This document shows, one piece after another, positions 36,017-47,429 of a stretch of 64,000 nucleotides of DNA. This DNA comes from Metallyticus violacea (lineage: Eukaryota; Arthropoda; Insecta; Mantodea; Metallyticidae). The stretch spans positions 502,001-566,000 of the forward strand of contig JAUJEO010000019.1 of NCBI GenBank assembly GCA_030762175.1, given 5' to 3'. The notes below the pieces were generated by a model. The model was not told the origin of the DNA. It did no database searches and saw nothing but the letters and a program-made list of their open reading frames with translations. The position numbers and the translations under genes are program-made. Position 1 is the stretch's first letter; the number at the start of each line of letters is the position of its first letter.

Positions 36017-36944
36017 GTACAAAGGGTGCCAAAAATGTATACACACTTTCACAGTAGATATCTATTTAATATATTTCAAAGTTGGACTGAAAAACAATAG
36101 TTTTGTGCAGTATGATGTTCTGTAAACACACATTATGATAGCTTTTCTAAGTGACGGTAAATCAACAATGAACAAATGAAGCCAAGATTATCATAGGATT
36201 TTCTGTAGTTTAACAGATATGACTCACATTACATTATGCTGGAGCTGCTACAGCAAAATGAGCCAAGATTATCGTTTGAACAGTAGCTGTGGATTATCAT
36301 CTAAGGATCTAATTGGACCCTTCTTTTTTGAAGGAGCAATAACTGGCCCATTGTATCTGAACATGATATGCACGTCTGTCTTAACACCGATTTAAACTCA
36401 GATCATTTTAGATTTTAAAGGTCGAACAGACCTAATAATTAAACATATACATTTAATATTAATCTTAATCCAACATCGCCATTCATACACTGTATGGAAA
36501 TGATTAATTTTACTTCCAACAGGATGATGCACCATGACATCACCACTGAGATGTACTTGTGTACCTTGATGACAATCTTCCAAGGCACTGGATAGGGTGA
36601 AGAGGTCTGATTGAGTTTCCACCACATTCTGCAGAAATAACTCCATTGGACTTCTACCGATAGGGAACTCTTAAGGATGTTGTATACCATAGAAAACCTG
36701 CTACACTGGTAGCACTTAGGGAAGAAATTGAAACAGCATGTGCTGCAATCGCTGAGAACACTTTCGCAAATGTTGCTCAATAAGTACCAATAGTGGGCAT
36801 TTTGAGCAACTGTTGTAACTGTAAAAGTCTAAGATGATTAATGCTCATCATTTTCTGTTTGTGAATTCAGTTTTGTAATGTTAACACAGTTTTTTCTTTG
36901 CTTGAAGTGTGTATAAATTTTTTGGAACCCTCTGTATTTTCCTC
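36017..36944 (+). mobile_element. DUF4817-type Tc1/mariner-related deletion derivative
   Basis: Terminal repeats: GGGTGCCAAAAATGTATACA at the left, and a complement of ATACAGAGGGTTCCAAAA at the right. A transposase C-terminus (ALREEIETACAAIAENTFAN) lies at about 36700-36775. The catalytic domain is deleted. This is the same family as the pair at 0.26-1.38 kb, and the left internal region (36060-36240) matches the middle of that copy. Confidence 0.65.
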
Positions 36945-38265
36945 CATCGAAGTATTATTGATCTAATAAACATATTTCTACACTAATTTATTCTTTGTGC
37001 TTCTCTTAAAAATATCAGGAAGTTACATGGTGCATTTAAATTAATGAGCTATAATATATAGCTAATACTAAAACTTGCTCACTTCCTAAGACTTACCTAA
37101 TCATAAAAAAGTTTGTCTAACTTAAACATGACCTAGGAATTAAATATTTAAGAGATTTAAGCTAATAAAAAAGTAATAAAGCCTTGCTGTATAAAATTAT
37201 GTAAATAATAACACAAAAATTCACAAGTAAACTATGGGATTATGACAGACTGAGCTGGGTGCAGTGTGTTTTGTTGCTTTTCTATGAGAGTAATAATTTT
37301 ATGATATGAAATGGTTGCTGTGGAGAAGACACTCGGGGAGTATATACTTTAATGACTGTTAATAGACATTGTGTAATGATTATGGCCTGTTTGATATGGG
37401 TATAGCACCAAAGTAAATCATTTTAAGGTAATGAGTTGTCAGTAACAGTGGTTATTTCCCATGTCATAGAGATTGAGGATAGGGATGAAGAAAGTAATAA
37501 TGCAGTTATTAATTAACTAGAGTAGAAGGAATTTAAAGATATAAATGGATTAGTGATGCAGAAGGATAATTTCATTCTAAAATTCCCTTTGCTTTTTTAT
37601 CATTCAGGAGATGTAATGATTGATAAGATGAAGGGATTTAAAATTCTTTTGAAACAAACTGAGATTAAATGGAGAGAAAAGAATATTCAGGAAGAAAGAG
37701 CAATGGTTTTGGAATTGAGAGCTCAATGGAGGTTTAGGAAGTCTAATAGATGAGCTAAGGAATCCATGTATTATTTGTATGGCTTGCAATAGAACCTGGG
37801 TTAGCTCCAAGCATATGAACTTTGTAATGAGCTTAGTGCAACTGAATGAATAAATAATAATATTTCATGCTCAGCACCCTAAGAGAAGAACCTTTTTATA
37901 ATTATCTGAGTGATCAACTGTAGCAACAATCCTTTATAGCTGTTTTCCTTGCCATGTTAGGATGTCATAGCACCCTGGTTTGATCAAAAGCTTGCTGCAA
38001 ATATTTTTTGCTTGGCAGATGGTTGTTAAGAAATAAAACCACCCAGAAGCTTTAAGTGCAATGTGCTGAGTAAATTTTATTTTGGGTTTGGTTGTGACAT
38101 GGAAAAATGAAGAGAAACCTTTTGTTGCTGCCAGCATCAAAGATACTGTATTCAATCAAGTAGCTCTTAAGAAAGAAAAAAGTGATCTGAATGATCTTGT
38201 TTACAATTGAAAGCTTTTTAATAGTTTATATTAACAAATTTGTAATATTGCATGCTATGTTCCAG
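36945..38265 (+). other. Intron; no repeat recognised
   Basis: AT-rich and CpG-poor; ends GCTATGTTCCAG, a good 3' splice site. Confidence 0.45.
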
Positions 38266-38426
38266 AATGAGAACATTCTTTTAGTCCACAATGAGGAAGG
38301 CTACAACCTGCTGCAGAAATGTGTGGGGATTAACAATGTAGAAATGGTGCGATGGATCCTATCTCGCAATCCTGATGTAAATAGGGGTGCTTGCTCTTTA
38401 CCATTGCATATTGCCACTCTCAAAGG
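38266..38426 (+). CDS. Ankyrin-repeat gene, exon b
   Basis: An internal exon of 161 bp between TGTTCCAG and GTGAGT. It enters in phase 0, matching the end of exon a, and ends with two bases of a codon. It encodes NENILLVHNEEGYNLLQKCV through SLPLHIATLKG. The segment EEGYNLLQKCVGINNVEMVR plus WILSRNPDVN is one ankyrin repeat, and LPLHIATLKG begins the next (consensus TPLHIAA..G). Ankyrin repeats mediate protein-protein contacts; the partner cannot be inferred. Intron b is 8.8 kb and full of transposons. Confidence 0.82.
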
Positions 38427-38989
38427 GTGAGTCCCATGAATTATCCTGAAAAATGTTTTTGTTCTTTTAATTTTTATTTTATTTACATGTTCATATGTTT
38501 CTTTAATACACTTCTATCTCCATATATAAAAGTCTCTAAGGAAAAGCTTTGAGATATGCAACTGTGAACAGTGAGTATCTCTGATAGTCATTGCTGTATA
38601 TACCACTTTGCAATAATTGTCTAATGGTTTCCCAGTATAGCAGTGATCATATGGAAAACCCTCACCTTCTTTGATCTCTGTACTAAATTAACCTCAGCTT
38701 AATTCAGACCAAAGTTATGGTATTCTTAGATAAACTAATTCTAACATGAAGGGTAAAATATGTTGTTATGCAAGTTATGCTCATATACAGTGTATTTAAT
38801 AGAGAAACTTAATCTGAGAGAGTAGGTTCATAACTTTCTGGCCTCACAATAAGGATTATCGCCTTCTTAAATCTTTATCTAGTGTCATACCTTAGCTGTT
38901 AAGTAAATAATTGCAGTTGTAACTTCTGCTCTGTGCTGTGTTCGGTTGTTTAGATATAGTTACATAAAGAGGGCTATGTGTAGAAGATT

Positions 38990-39790
38990 GTGACATGTTC
39001 AAAATAGAGTATCAAGCTGTTTTTAAGTACTTCACAAAAGAAGCACTTACTCTAAATGAAATTAAACAGCAATTTGGTGTATATGGGGAAGCATCCCCTT
39101 CATATTCTACCATAAAATAATGGGCCAAACTTTTTCGAGTGTGTCGAGAAAGCATTGAAGACAAAGAGTGTGCAGATTGGCCCTTGAAGATACTCACTGC
39201 TGAAAACATTGCTCTTGTGGAAGTAGTAACTATGGAAGATTGGCGGCTCAAAGTTACAGAAATAGCAGCAAGGTTGGGCCTTTCTAAAACAACAGTCCTT
39301 CAAATTGTTCATGAACGTTTATACATGAATAAGGTTAGTGCAAGATGGGTGCATAGACTTCTTTCCTCAGTCCAAAAGCAACAACGAGTCATCTGATGTC
39401 AGGCATTTTTGGGCCTCTGCCATGTCAACAAGAGAGAAGTTCTGCAAACCATTGTTACAGGAAATGAAACTATGGTCCTCTACTATGGTCCAAAAGAGAA
39501 TCAATAGAGTGGCGTAAACCTGGCAAAGTACCACCTCTAAAGTCCAAGGTCACTCAGTCAAACAAGAAGATCATGGCCACACAGTAAATGAGGAGTATTA
39601 TGCTGGCCCACTGCACAGACTACATACTTCCATCAAAGAGAAAAGGCAAGGAAAGCTGTGTGGTGGTGTGCACATTCTTCATGGCAATGAGCCCGTGTAC
39701 ACAGCTCTTGTTGCAAAGGAATCTGTGAAGAAATGCGGTTTCAAGGAGATGTAGCTCCCAGTAACTATTGCCTCTATTGAAATTTAAGTG
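38990..39790 (+). pseudogene. Mariner-family transposase pseudogene
   Basis: The + strand from about 38995 reads MFKIEYQAVFKYFTKEALT, then GEASPSYSTIK and a stop, then AKLFRVCRESIEDKECADWP and an open 85-codon stretch (39139-39396) with a helix-turn-helix-like EIAARLGLSKTTVLQIVHER. After a further stop come IVTGNETMVLYY (first catalytic block, D changed to N), and near 39690-39735 ARVHSSCCKGICEEMRF in a shifted frame from the third block region. Order and content match mariner. The changed first catalytic residue and many lesions make it dead. It sits in the intron between exons b and c. Confidence 0.75.
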
Positions 39791-40410
39791 TGAAGAAGAT
39801 GGATGCTGTTTATGCCCATTTTGCAGGCAAGACTTTTAACTATTTTTGGGGGGGGGATGGTTTGAAATGTTAATTTAAAGATGTGGGAAGCATATTGCAA
39901 AAAAGGGTAACTATATTGAAAAGTGAAATATAGTTTTTGTCTTTATCATACCTACAAAATGGTTGGGCCGGAAACTTATGAACCTAATGTTGTATATCCA
40001 CCATTTCAATTTCAGCTGGTATGGGTTATTACAATAGGAGATATCAGTCTTCAAAATTACAATGGGAATACTATGAATGTTGAGGAATCATATGGGTTAT
40101 TATGAAACAAATGAGTTATTTGAGACAAATAGTTAATAATATGGCATAAAACACTTGATTTGCAAGATTCTCATTGTACTGTTGTGTATTTTTGTTTTTT
40201 CCTGTCTCTTTTCTATAAAATGGCCAATACTTCAAGGTTTATCATATCCTGCAGTATTTTTAGGTCTGGCAACATTTTTTAAGCAGGGTTTCGAATTTTT
40301 GTAACAAAGTCCTATATTGTATTTTCCTTTTCTGTGCCTTCTGGAAACTTTGTTTTTGTTTTTCTTGGAGATGATTGCTAATTAGATGAACTGCTGGACA
40401 TCCGTCACTG
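39791..40410 (+). other. Intron; nothing recognised
   Basis: A G-run (39847-39855) and unidentified AT-rich sequence; may include the 3' end of the preceding mariner. Confidence 0.35.
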
Positions 40411-40609
40411 GGTCAGTCCTGGTGATCTAGAAATAACCATACTTGCCTCTTAAACCCAAGATTGCAGGTTCAATTCCAGCCAGGGCCAATGGATTTTTCT
40501 GGTGTAAAAGTCTTAAGTAATGGCTTCCTTCGGAAGGGAAGTAAAGCCATGGGTTCCATGTCATAGATTTACGACACAAAAAAGAACCTCAAGCCTGGAA
40601 GAAGAGGCC
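40411..40609 (+). mobile_element. SINE family A, 3'-truncated
   Basis: Head and body of family A (GGTCAGTCCTGGTGATCTAG, CAGGTTCAATTCC, AAGTAAAGCCATGGGTTCC) up to GAAGAAGAGGCC. It then passes into a CCA-rich stretch (40610-40650) instead of the usual tail. Confidence 0.8.
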
Positions 40610-41859
40610 ACCACTGCAGCCACAACCATGAACGCTGCCACCACCACCAATTTACTTAAATATTTACTACTAATGCTACTGCCGCTGCTCTCTTGCAGTC
40701 TTATTAATTTGAGCTGTTGATTTGAAACAGATACCTTCAACAGGTTTTCTAAGTTGTCATTGGAGAGTTGAGCTGTATGTTTATTGATGAACTTAAACTT
40801 TCTGAAAGTTATTTCATAAATATACATTGATCCAAAAAGACACACATTTTTATATGCATATGATACCAAGTTTTCAAGCTGTTTTTCTGGGAGTATATTT
40901 AAAAACTCTTAAGACTGAATTTTTTGTTTTTCTTGAAAAATACCTTTTAGTTCTGAATCCTGCTGAAAATCAATAAGTTCATTTTTCAGATTTCTAATCT
41001 CAGATCCAAAAATTGACAACCCAAAATCTGTTATTATTGGCTAGGATTTTTTGACTAATCAAAATGGGCTTTGAACCTTTTGAAAATCATTAAAACTCAC
41101 ACTGAAATCATGGAAAAGGACAGTGAGTGAGCATTTATAAGAAGGGTTTCAAATTTATTTCTCCCTTGTGTTTTTCTGAATACCAGTTCAAAGCATGGGA
41201 AACTAGTAAACTGATTATTATTCAAGTTCTTCTTTTTATTTAATTTTTGTTCCAAAGAAAAAAATCCGCTTGTCAGGTGAGTAATAAATTTGTTTTTACC
41301 TTGCATTTGAATTTGGCATCGTTCATTATTCCTGTTATATTAGCTATGAAGGCAACCTTTAACCACCATGAAAAAGTCTTGTACAGTCTATCTCATTCAC
41401 AGAGTTTCATTTCATGGCAATAAATAATCTCTTTCTGATATATAACATCATCAAATTGTGAATTAATTTCTTTAAGAAATTCTATGAATTGCTCATGATT
41501 TAGTCCATGCAATCTAATGAAAATGACAATGTTAATTACGTTCTTCATCACAGATTTGAAAGTTTCATCAAATTTAGCAGCAAGATGTTTCTTGATCTAT
41601 AATGCAATTACATATTAATAACTGGTCTCTATTTAAATGTCTTTTTTTAAAACAAAGAAATAAATCCTGTATGAGAACCTACCATTCAGAGACAACCAAC
41701 AGTAAACACTGATATACATTTATTCAATTCAATTCTGTATTTATCAAAAAATATTTTAAATGCTTAAAAAAAAAAAATCTATTCCTCGTGTCTGACCTGA
41801 TATGAATGTTACTGTTAAGAATTCTTCCTGTATAATCCCTTCCTCTTCACAATTTTTGT

Positions 41860-42084
41860 GTCCTCCTGGTGGTCTAGTGGTAACCATACTTGGTTGTAGA
41901 TCCAAGATTGCAGGTTCAGTCCCAGCAGATGGATTTTTTCTAGCATAAAAATCCTAAGTGTGGCTTCCTTCAGAAGGGAAGTAAAACTGTGGGTCCAGTG
42001 TCATAGATTTTATGGCATGTAAAAGAACTTCAAACCTGAAAGAAGAAACCTTTGAGCAAAATTTATCGGCCATTTCATGTTCTG
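41860..42084 (+). mobile_element. SINE family A, 3'-truncated, inside the hAT remnant
   Basis: It starts GTCCTCCTGGTGGTCTAGTG, has CAGGTTCAGTCCC and the family A body, and ends at GGCCATTTCATGTTCTGATT, where family B begins at once. Confidence 0.8.
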
Positions 42085-42365
42085 ATTTTTTTTAATGGTG
42101 TTTAACATCCATTTTCACTACTGAGGCACCACAGGCGGTGGACACTGATGATACAATGGGATGAAATGATACATTGGGAAAGAATTTTTCAAAGAAGGAA
42201 ACTTTCCAGGCCTGTTTTAGGGTACCTCCCTGGCATTTGCCATTTATGGGGACTGAGGAAAACCCGGAGAAAAAAAAAACCTTAATCAGGGAGGACAGTC
42301 CTGGCTGGGTTCAAAACCCAGACCTCCCACTCAAAAGTCTGCGCCTTAATGACCTCGACGATAAA
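42085..42365 (-). mobile_element. SINE family B, abutting SINE A
   Basis: Full family B in minus orientation: TGGTGTTTAACATCC, GGCACCACAGGCGGTGGACA, GGTACCTCCCTGGCATTTGC, a tRNA-like head with TGGGTTCAAAACCCAGACC, ending GACCTCGACG. It is joined directly to the truncated tail of the SINE A copy, suggesting insertion into it. Confidence 0.85.
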
Positions 42366-42560
42366 GCTTTTGTAAATAAACCAAAATCAATGGTTTTTGA
42401 CCAATTAAACAACTTAGAGGTGAAACTAATATCTACGGATGAATCAAGAACAAGACTGAAATAGTCGCATTTATGAATTTCTTCCAGAGTGCAAAGCAGG
42501 ATGTTTTCCGACATTTTGTGAACTCTCTTAACACAAGTAGAATCAGAAAGTTGCAACTTT

Positions 42561-42794
42561 TATGTGCCACTTTTTATCTGATTTGCATGTGGATATTTAG
42601 AAATAATGTATCAAGGCTAGAAAATGCTCCTTAAAAATATCTACATCTGTAAACATTTTCATTTTACATACTAAAATTTCTGGTACTGATATGATGTTTT
42701 TGTTGTCAATACATTTTGATTTACGGTAGTATACATAATTTTTTTCAGACACTATTGACATATTCTTAAAAAACTTAAATAGCTACTATTTATA
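42561..42794. other. Nothing recognised
   Basis: Short AT-rich stretch between the hAT remnant and the next foldback. Confidence 0.3.
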
Positions 42795-43335
42795 TATTTA
42801 TTGTTTTTAGCTGTAATAATGAAACTTAGTTTATGCTTAGAATATATCTAATCCAAAGTGACAGAATTCAACATTTGCTCTGTTTACTTCGGTTTGAACA
42901 GTTGATTCATAGTGCTCTTGAAATGCAGTGTGTAGTAATGGCTGATGTTTTTTTCAAATTAGAATCTTTTGGATACATGCTGTCAAAATTTGAATGCACT
43001 GTATTTCAATGCATATTAAGATTAAAATGTTTATAATCTTGTACAATGTCACAACATAATAAACATATAGCACTGCCTTCCTTTTATGCAGGTATGAAGA
43101 AAAAAAATAATGCTTCCAACTGTTTTGAAAGACTCTTCCTTCTTCTTCCAATTTTCTCTTTTTTTCCTTTTGAAAATATACCAACCATTGTTAAACACTG
43201 CACTTCAACAATGAATCAACTGTTCAAATTGAAGTAAACAGAACAATATGTTGAATTCAGTAGCTTTTTCTTTGTAGCTAACTGATAATCTAAGATAGAA
43301 TAAGTTTCATTATTACAGCTTTATTAAACTAATTA
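42795..43335. mobile_element. Foldback/MITE with about 130 bp arms
   Basis: The arms about 42795-42932 and 43196-43335 are inverted copies: GCTGTAATAATGAAACTTAG and GAACAGTTGATTCATAGTGC in the left arm have complements in the right. The 263 bp centre (42933-43195) has no recognisable coding content. No hammerhead core was seen, so I keep it apart from the PLE foldbacks. Confidence 0.75.
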
Positions 43336-43607
43336 AAACGGTCTGCCAACAGTAATACACTTCATTGTTAAACATGTGTACCTTGGCTAGGTATGATATA
43401 GGAATATCCATATTTTTCTACAGTTTCACATTTATATAAGTAAAAGTAACAAAAGTCGAGTTACTTCAAAAGTCACATTGGCCTTGATAGTAGTGAGTAC
43501 CACTACTATAAACACATTTCTACAGCACAAAGACAGGTGATCTACTCTAGTAGCCAACATGCAACTCTCTTCTGACCCTTGCTTTGCTTGAAGTAAGATA
43601 GGGTAAT

Positions 43608-44440
43608 TCAATTAAAAATGTTGTTGATCAAATGTGCAGGATTTTGATCCATCAATTTTTCCCTGGCCAGCCAATATAATTTGTGTATTTTCCTGTCAGG
43701 TGCAGCTTTCCTCAGTTCTGTGTGTTCCAATAGATGTTCTCCATTGAGAATCTTGTCAGTATTGCAGATCTTACATGTGTTATCATTCATAAAACCAAAT
43801 CTGTGTAGATGTTCCGCCAGACAATCATGTCCAGTGGCCAGTCTAAAATGAGCAACTGCTTCATTCCTTGATAGATTTTTTTATTTTTTGTACTGTTTCT
43901 TCTGTATTAGAATAATTTTTATTAGATATTTCCACTTGAATATTATGTTGATATTTTTGTTCTATGGTTGTTTTGATATTTTTTAATTTTACATTTAATC
44001 CACAGGGCTTTATTGGTTTTGAATACAGTACTGCCCCTGTTTTGACCAGAAAGTCTGCATTCTCGTCACCTATCACTCCCACATGTGCTGGTATCCATAG
44101 TAATATTATTTGTTGAAATTTTGTTTGGTGTAATCCATAAGAAAATCTCACGTCCCTTACATTGTAAGATTCATATAAACTGTCATATCATTCTATAGCT
44201 TGTATAGCTGAAGCTGAATTTGTAAAAATCACTACTTTATTTTCTTTTATATCAGTCCTATGGTATATCTATTCCAATGCTCGTTGTATTGCCATCATTT
44301 CACCCTCATAACTTGTGGATTGTATAGGCAGTGTGAAATAATATGAGAAATATTTACAATATATACCACCTCCCACATTAATTCTCTGTTTGTCTGCAGA
44401 TCCATCTGTGTAATTCTAAGCCACTCAATTAAAAATGAAT
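43608..44440 (-). pseudogene. LINE RNase H domain and C-terminus, decayed
   Basis: Minus-strand frames in order: NYTDGSADKQR (first catalytic D), STSYEGEMMAIQRALE (catalytic E), IFTNSASAIQAIE (third acidic residue D changed to N), and WIPAHVGVIGDENADFLVKT (catalytic H and D). These are the signature blocks of the RNase H domain in I/R1-class LINEs. Downstream, 43608-43790 gives a terminal CKICNTDK...H...H-type zinc-finger-like tail and ends ...NPAHLINNIFN. Stops separate the pieces. A 110 bp copy of the same 3' end lies at 46800. It may be the same family as the RT remnant at 16.1 kb. Confidence 0.75.
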
Positions 44441-44448
44441 GTAGGAAT

Positions 44449-44570
44449 CCACACAGTGAAACTATCACAAATCTTAATTGGATTAAAAGTAAAGTAGAAG
44501 TAAAGTCAAGAGAGTTTTAATGTGTTGAGATAATTTTAGTAGTTTTACTTTTAATCTAATTAAGATTTAA
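44449..44570. mobile_element. Short foldback with PLE-terminal motif
   Basis: AATCTTAATTGGATTAAAAG (from 44470) is matched by its complement at 44544-44568, giving 24 bp arms around about 50 bp. The left flank GAATCCACACAGTGAAACTA (44455-44465 region) is the complement of the CTTCACTGTGT motif found beside the 20.2, 27.4 and 58.3 kb foldbacks, so I place it with the PLE ends. Confidence 0.5.
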
Positions 44571-45205
44571 GATAGGGGAAACCTACACCATTCCACATAT
44601 TCCTTCCTCTTCTGTCAATATCATTGCCTCATGACACTAAATCTTTGCAAGCAGTTTTTGTTTGTGATCCGTAACAAAACTAAAATAGCTTTGTCTTTTT
44701 CTCTGAAACAACTGCCATGGCCCTTTCTTTAAGTTAATCTATGGTCCATTGAGTTATAAAGTACTTTTTTCATGATTAATAGACTTTTACAGATATTGCG
44801 AAAGAGAACAGTAGAAATGCCTTTAAACCAAATTTAGGAACATATCTATGTAATGTACTACTCAACGATGAATTTAATTTCTAATTTCGGCATGATAAAT
44901 AAATCAATATGAGCACTTCAGTTGCCTGAAACAAGTTCAACAGTAGACTAACAGCATTTGTATAATTCACCTGTTAGGAAAAATTGATTTTCCTTTTTTC
45001 TCTGGTCGTTATCTCTTTGAGATTAGGAAAAACTGATTGTGCATTGCCATCATAAGAAGAGAGGGTGAGAGACAATAGGTACCTGACATATTATATATGC
45101 ACCAAATGTGAGGAAGCATGAAACTGATGCTCGCTGTTTGCTGATCTTAACTAGTACAGCTTCATAGAAATGTTATTTTAGAAATTGTACTTCCCTCCTC
45201 CTCTC
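44571..45205 (+). other. Intron; nothing recognised
   Basis: AT-rich, CpG-poor sequence. Confidence 0.35.
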
Positions 45206-45209
45206 TATA

Positions 45210-45455
45210 TCCATGGTCGTTCAGGCTCAGACTCATAAGCAGGAGTTCTGGGGTTTGATTCCCATTAGGACCGTCCTCCCTGACTGTTTTTTTTTTCTCC
45301 CAAGTTTTCCTTGCCAGGAAATTATCCTAAACTTAGGCCTAGAACGCTTCCTTCCTTAAAAATATCCTTTCCAAATATATCATTTCATCTCATATACCAT
45401 CATTGTTCACAGCCTGTGGTGCCTCAGTAGTAAAACAGACTTAAACACTATTAAA
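45210..45455 (+). mobile_element. SINE family B, forward
   Basis: A decayed tRNA-like head (GGGGTTTGATTCCCATTAGG) followed by the body in + orientation (CCTAAACTTAGGCCTAGAAC, GTGGTGCCTCAGTAGTAAAA) and ending TTAAACACTATTAAAACC. CpGs are mostly lost. Confidence 0.8.
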
Positions 45456-46270
45456 ACCATATATCCTGGTATTCATATGCTCGAGGTAACTGTGCATTCC
45501 TTTTAATGATGAAGGTTCTGCTATTTAAGCAGCTTAAGCAAATCATACACTTGTGTCTTAGGCAGTATTTCCAAACTGTATTCATAATTTTTACAAAATT
45601 TTGGCCATTTTTACACCTTTTTGCACCAAAAACTTAATATATTGCACAATCGATGAGTATACCTCTTTCTTGAACATGATATCACTGACAAACAAAATGG
45701 CAGTGTGAGGTAACTGTTTCTCCCCTACTCATAAACCTCCATGTGTAACATCTCAAATGCCTGTCTTACTCACATGTGCTACTCAAGCAGGAAATCAAAA
45801 TTCTAGTTTATATTTGATGCACCCTTGTAAACTGTTAATGTATATACTGTGCATGTTTTAGTAAAATGGTGAAATAAATATTGCTTGTGTCATATTAAAT
45901 GTATTAGCAATAAAAAAGATATCACATTTACTACAGGAAATTCTTAGAATCTGATCAATAGCTCTTAGCAGAATACTGTATGTTGATGTGTGTTCTACTT
46001 AAATTTCTTCTTGAAGTGAAACCTAAATTAAGCATATTTGGCCAAGATAATATCATGTTTCATCAGTCAGTTTTGCTCTCAGCATAGAGCAAAAACTTCA
46101 TCATGATCTTAACAGTCATAGGGTGAATGACATTTTGAAAATTATTTAAATGAATAAAATGAGTGTGTTACCATGGAAATCTTAAAAGTGGCTGAATGGA
46201 AAATTGTATACTAACAAAAAATGTAACAAATAGAAATCATGCAGTCATGCTTGAAAAAAAAAAAAAACAA

Positions 46271-46282
46271 ATAATAATAATG

Positions 46283-46338
<56 letters not shown>
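46271..46338. repeat. (AAT)n microsatellite
   Basis: Interrupted once by TGATAAT; preceded by a poly(A) run at about 46254-46266. Confidence 0.95.
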
Positions 46339-46403
46339 TTCATATGTCCAAGTTGAAAGCTAGCATTTTTGGAGGTTGGGGAAAGAGTGAGTTACTCTGA
46401 GAG

Positions 46404-46703
46404 TTTTTTTTTTATTTTTTTATTTAAGGACGCTCTTTAATATCTTTGGTCATCAGTGTCCCATTCTATTTAGGGTGTGAAACGACCAACAAATTTTGCT
46501 CGGAGGCCTCTTCTTTCAGGCTTGAGGCTCTTTATCATATCGTAAATGTACGCCATGGGACTCACAGCTTTACTTCCCTTCCAAAGGAAGCCATACTGAG
46601 GATTTTTACGCCCGAAAAAAATCCATTGATCCTGGCCGGGTTTGAACCCATGACCTTGGGTTTAGAAGGCAAATATGGTTACCACTACACTACCAGCACT
46701 GAC
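46404..46703 (-). mobile_element. SINE family A, full length with target-site duplication
   Basis: Read on the minus strand from 46703: GTCAGTGCTGGTAGTGTAGT, a tRNA-like head with GGGTTCAAACCC, the family A body, and an A-rich tail. A perfect 12 bp target-site duplication GTTACTCTGAGA flanks it (46391-46402 and 46704-46715). CpG retention also marks it as a relatively recent insertion into the intron. Confidence 0.93.
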
Positions 46704-46799
46704 GTTACTCTGAGATGGAAGAAAAACTAGAAATGTACATAACAGGCAAAATGCACTATTATGTGCTAACATTTATCTAAAAAATTGCACTCCAAAATA

Positions 46800-46910
46800 T
46801 GTTTTTGTTGTTGATCTAATGTGCAGGATTTTGATCCATCAATTTTTCCCTAGCCGGCCAATATAATTTGTATATTTTCCCGTCAGGTGCAGCTTTCCTC
46901 AGTTCTGTGC
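46800..46910 (-). mobile_element. LINE 3'-end fragment
   Basis: TGTTGTTGATCTAATGTGCA through CCTCAGTTCTGTG matches the 3' end of the RNase-H LINE at 43608-43730 with few changes. It encodes the last residues of the same protein (KLYWPAREN) on the minus strand and is 5'-truncated, the typical product of incomplete target-primed reverse transcription. Confidence 0.8.
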
Positions 46911-47202
46911 AATCCCAATGAGTGGGGGGATAAAGTAGCCTGCCTTCACGTGGTGTCCCCTGGGTAACTCAAAATAGGCTACAGTGTTGTGTAGAAGTCA
47001 TCCAATATAATGCAAGAGAAAAGACTCCAAAATATTGTAATATGAATATTTTTTGGATTAAGTCAAATTAATTGTTCTGTTGGTAGCACAAAATGTTATT
47101 CTATCTGTTTGTAGAAGATTGATCAATCAAATTAATAATTGTATAGGTATATGAATAAATAATGCAAAAACTTATATTATTCTTAAATGGTGACTAAACT
47201 AG

Positions 47203-47395
47203 GTATGATGACTGCGTGGAAATATTGCTGAAATATGGAGCAAAAATTGATGTAGAAGCTCGAATGTGTTGGCCCGGCCCACACAATCAGAACTGTGAGG
47301 AAAGAGGCAAATATTGTGTACAGGATGAGTCTGTGGCAGATCGCTCAAGTGATAAACTTCAAGGATCACTTTTCTATGCCATCGATGGAGATCAG
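47203..47395 (+). CDS. Ankyrin-repeat gene, exon c
   Basis: A 193 bp exon bounded by ACTAAACTAG and GTACAT. Its first base completes the split glycine codon of exon b (phase 2 to phase 2), giving LHIATLKG-YDDCVEILLKYGA, which finishes the second ankyrin repeat. Then follow KIDVEARMCWPGPHNQNCEE and RGKYCVQDESVADRSSDKLQ, a cysteine-containing linker not typical of ankyrin repeats, and GSLFYAIDGDQ, which looks like the start of another repeat (..LFYAI..GD). It leaves in phase 0. The continuation is not found in the remaining 16.6 kb. I do not recognise the orthologue. Confidence 0.85.
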
Positions 47396-47429
47396 GTACA
47401 TTTTGCAGTAATTTGTAATAGAATTAGAT

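Larger units (their letters stand above)
40700..42560 (-). pseudogene. hAT-type transposase pseudogene, interrupted by two SINEs
   Basis: Minus-strand fragments in the expected order: HKMSENILLCTLEEIHKCDY followed by FSLVLDSSVDIS (about 42555-42400), resembling the YFSL.LDES.DIS block of hAT transposases, and MKNVINIVIFIRLHGLNHEQ plus FIEFLKEINSQFDDVIY (about 41550-41460), resembling the FIR.RGLNHRQF.EFL.EI...DVLY block found in GTF2IRD2-like domesticated hATs. Further decayed sequence runs to about 40700. Family A and B SINEs (41860-42365) lie between the two blocks. Stops and shifts throughout. Confidence 0.6.
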
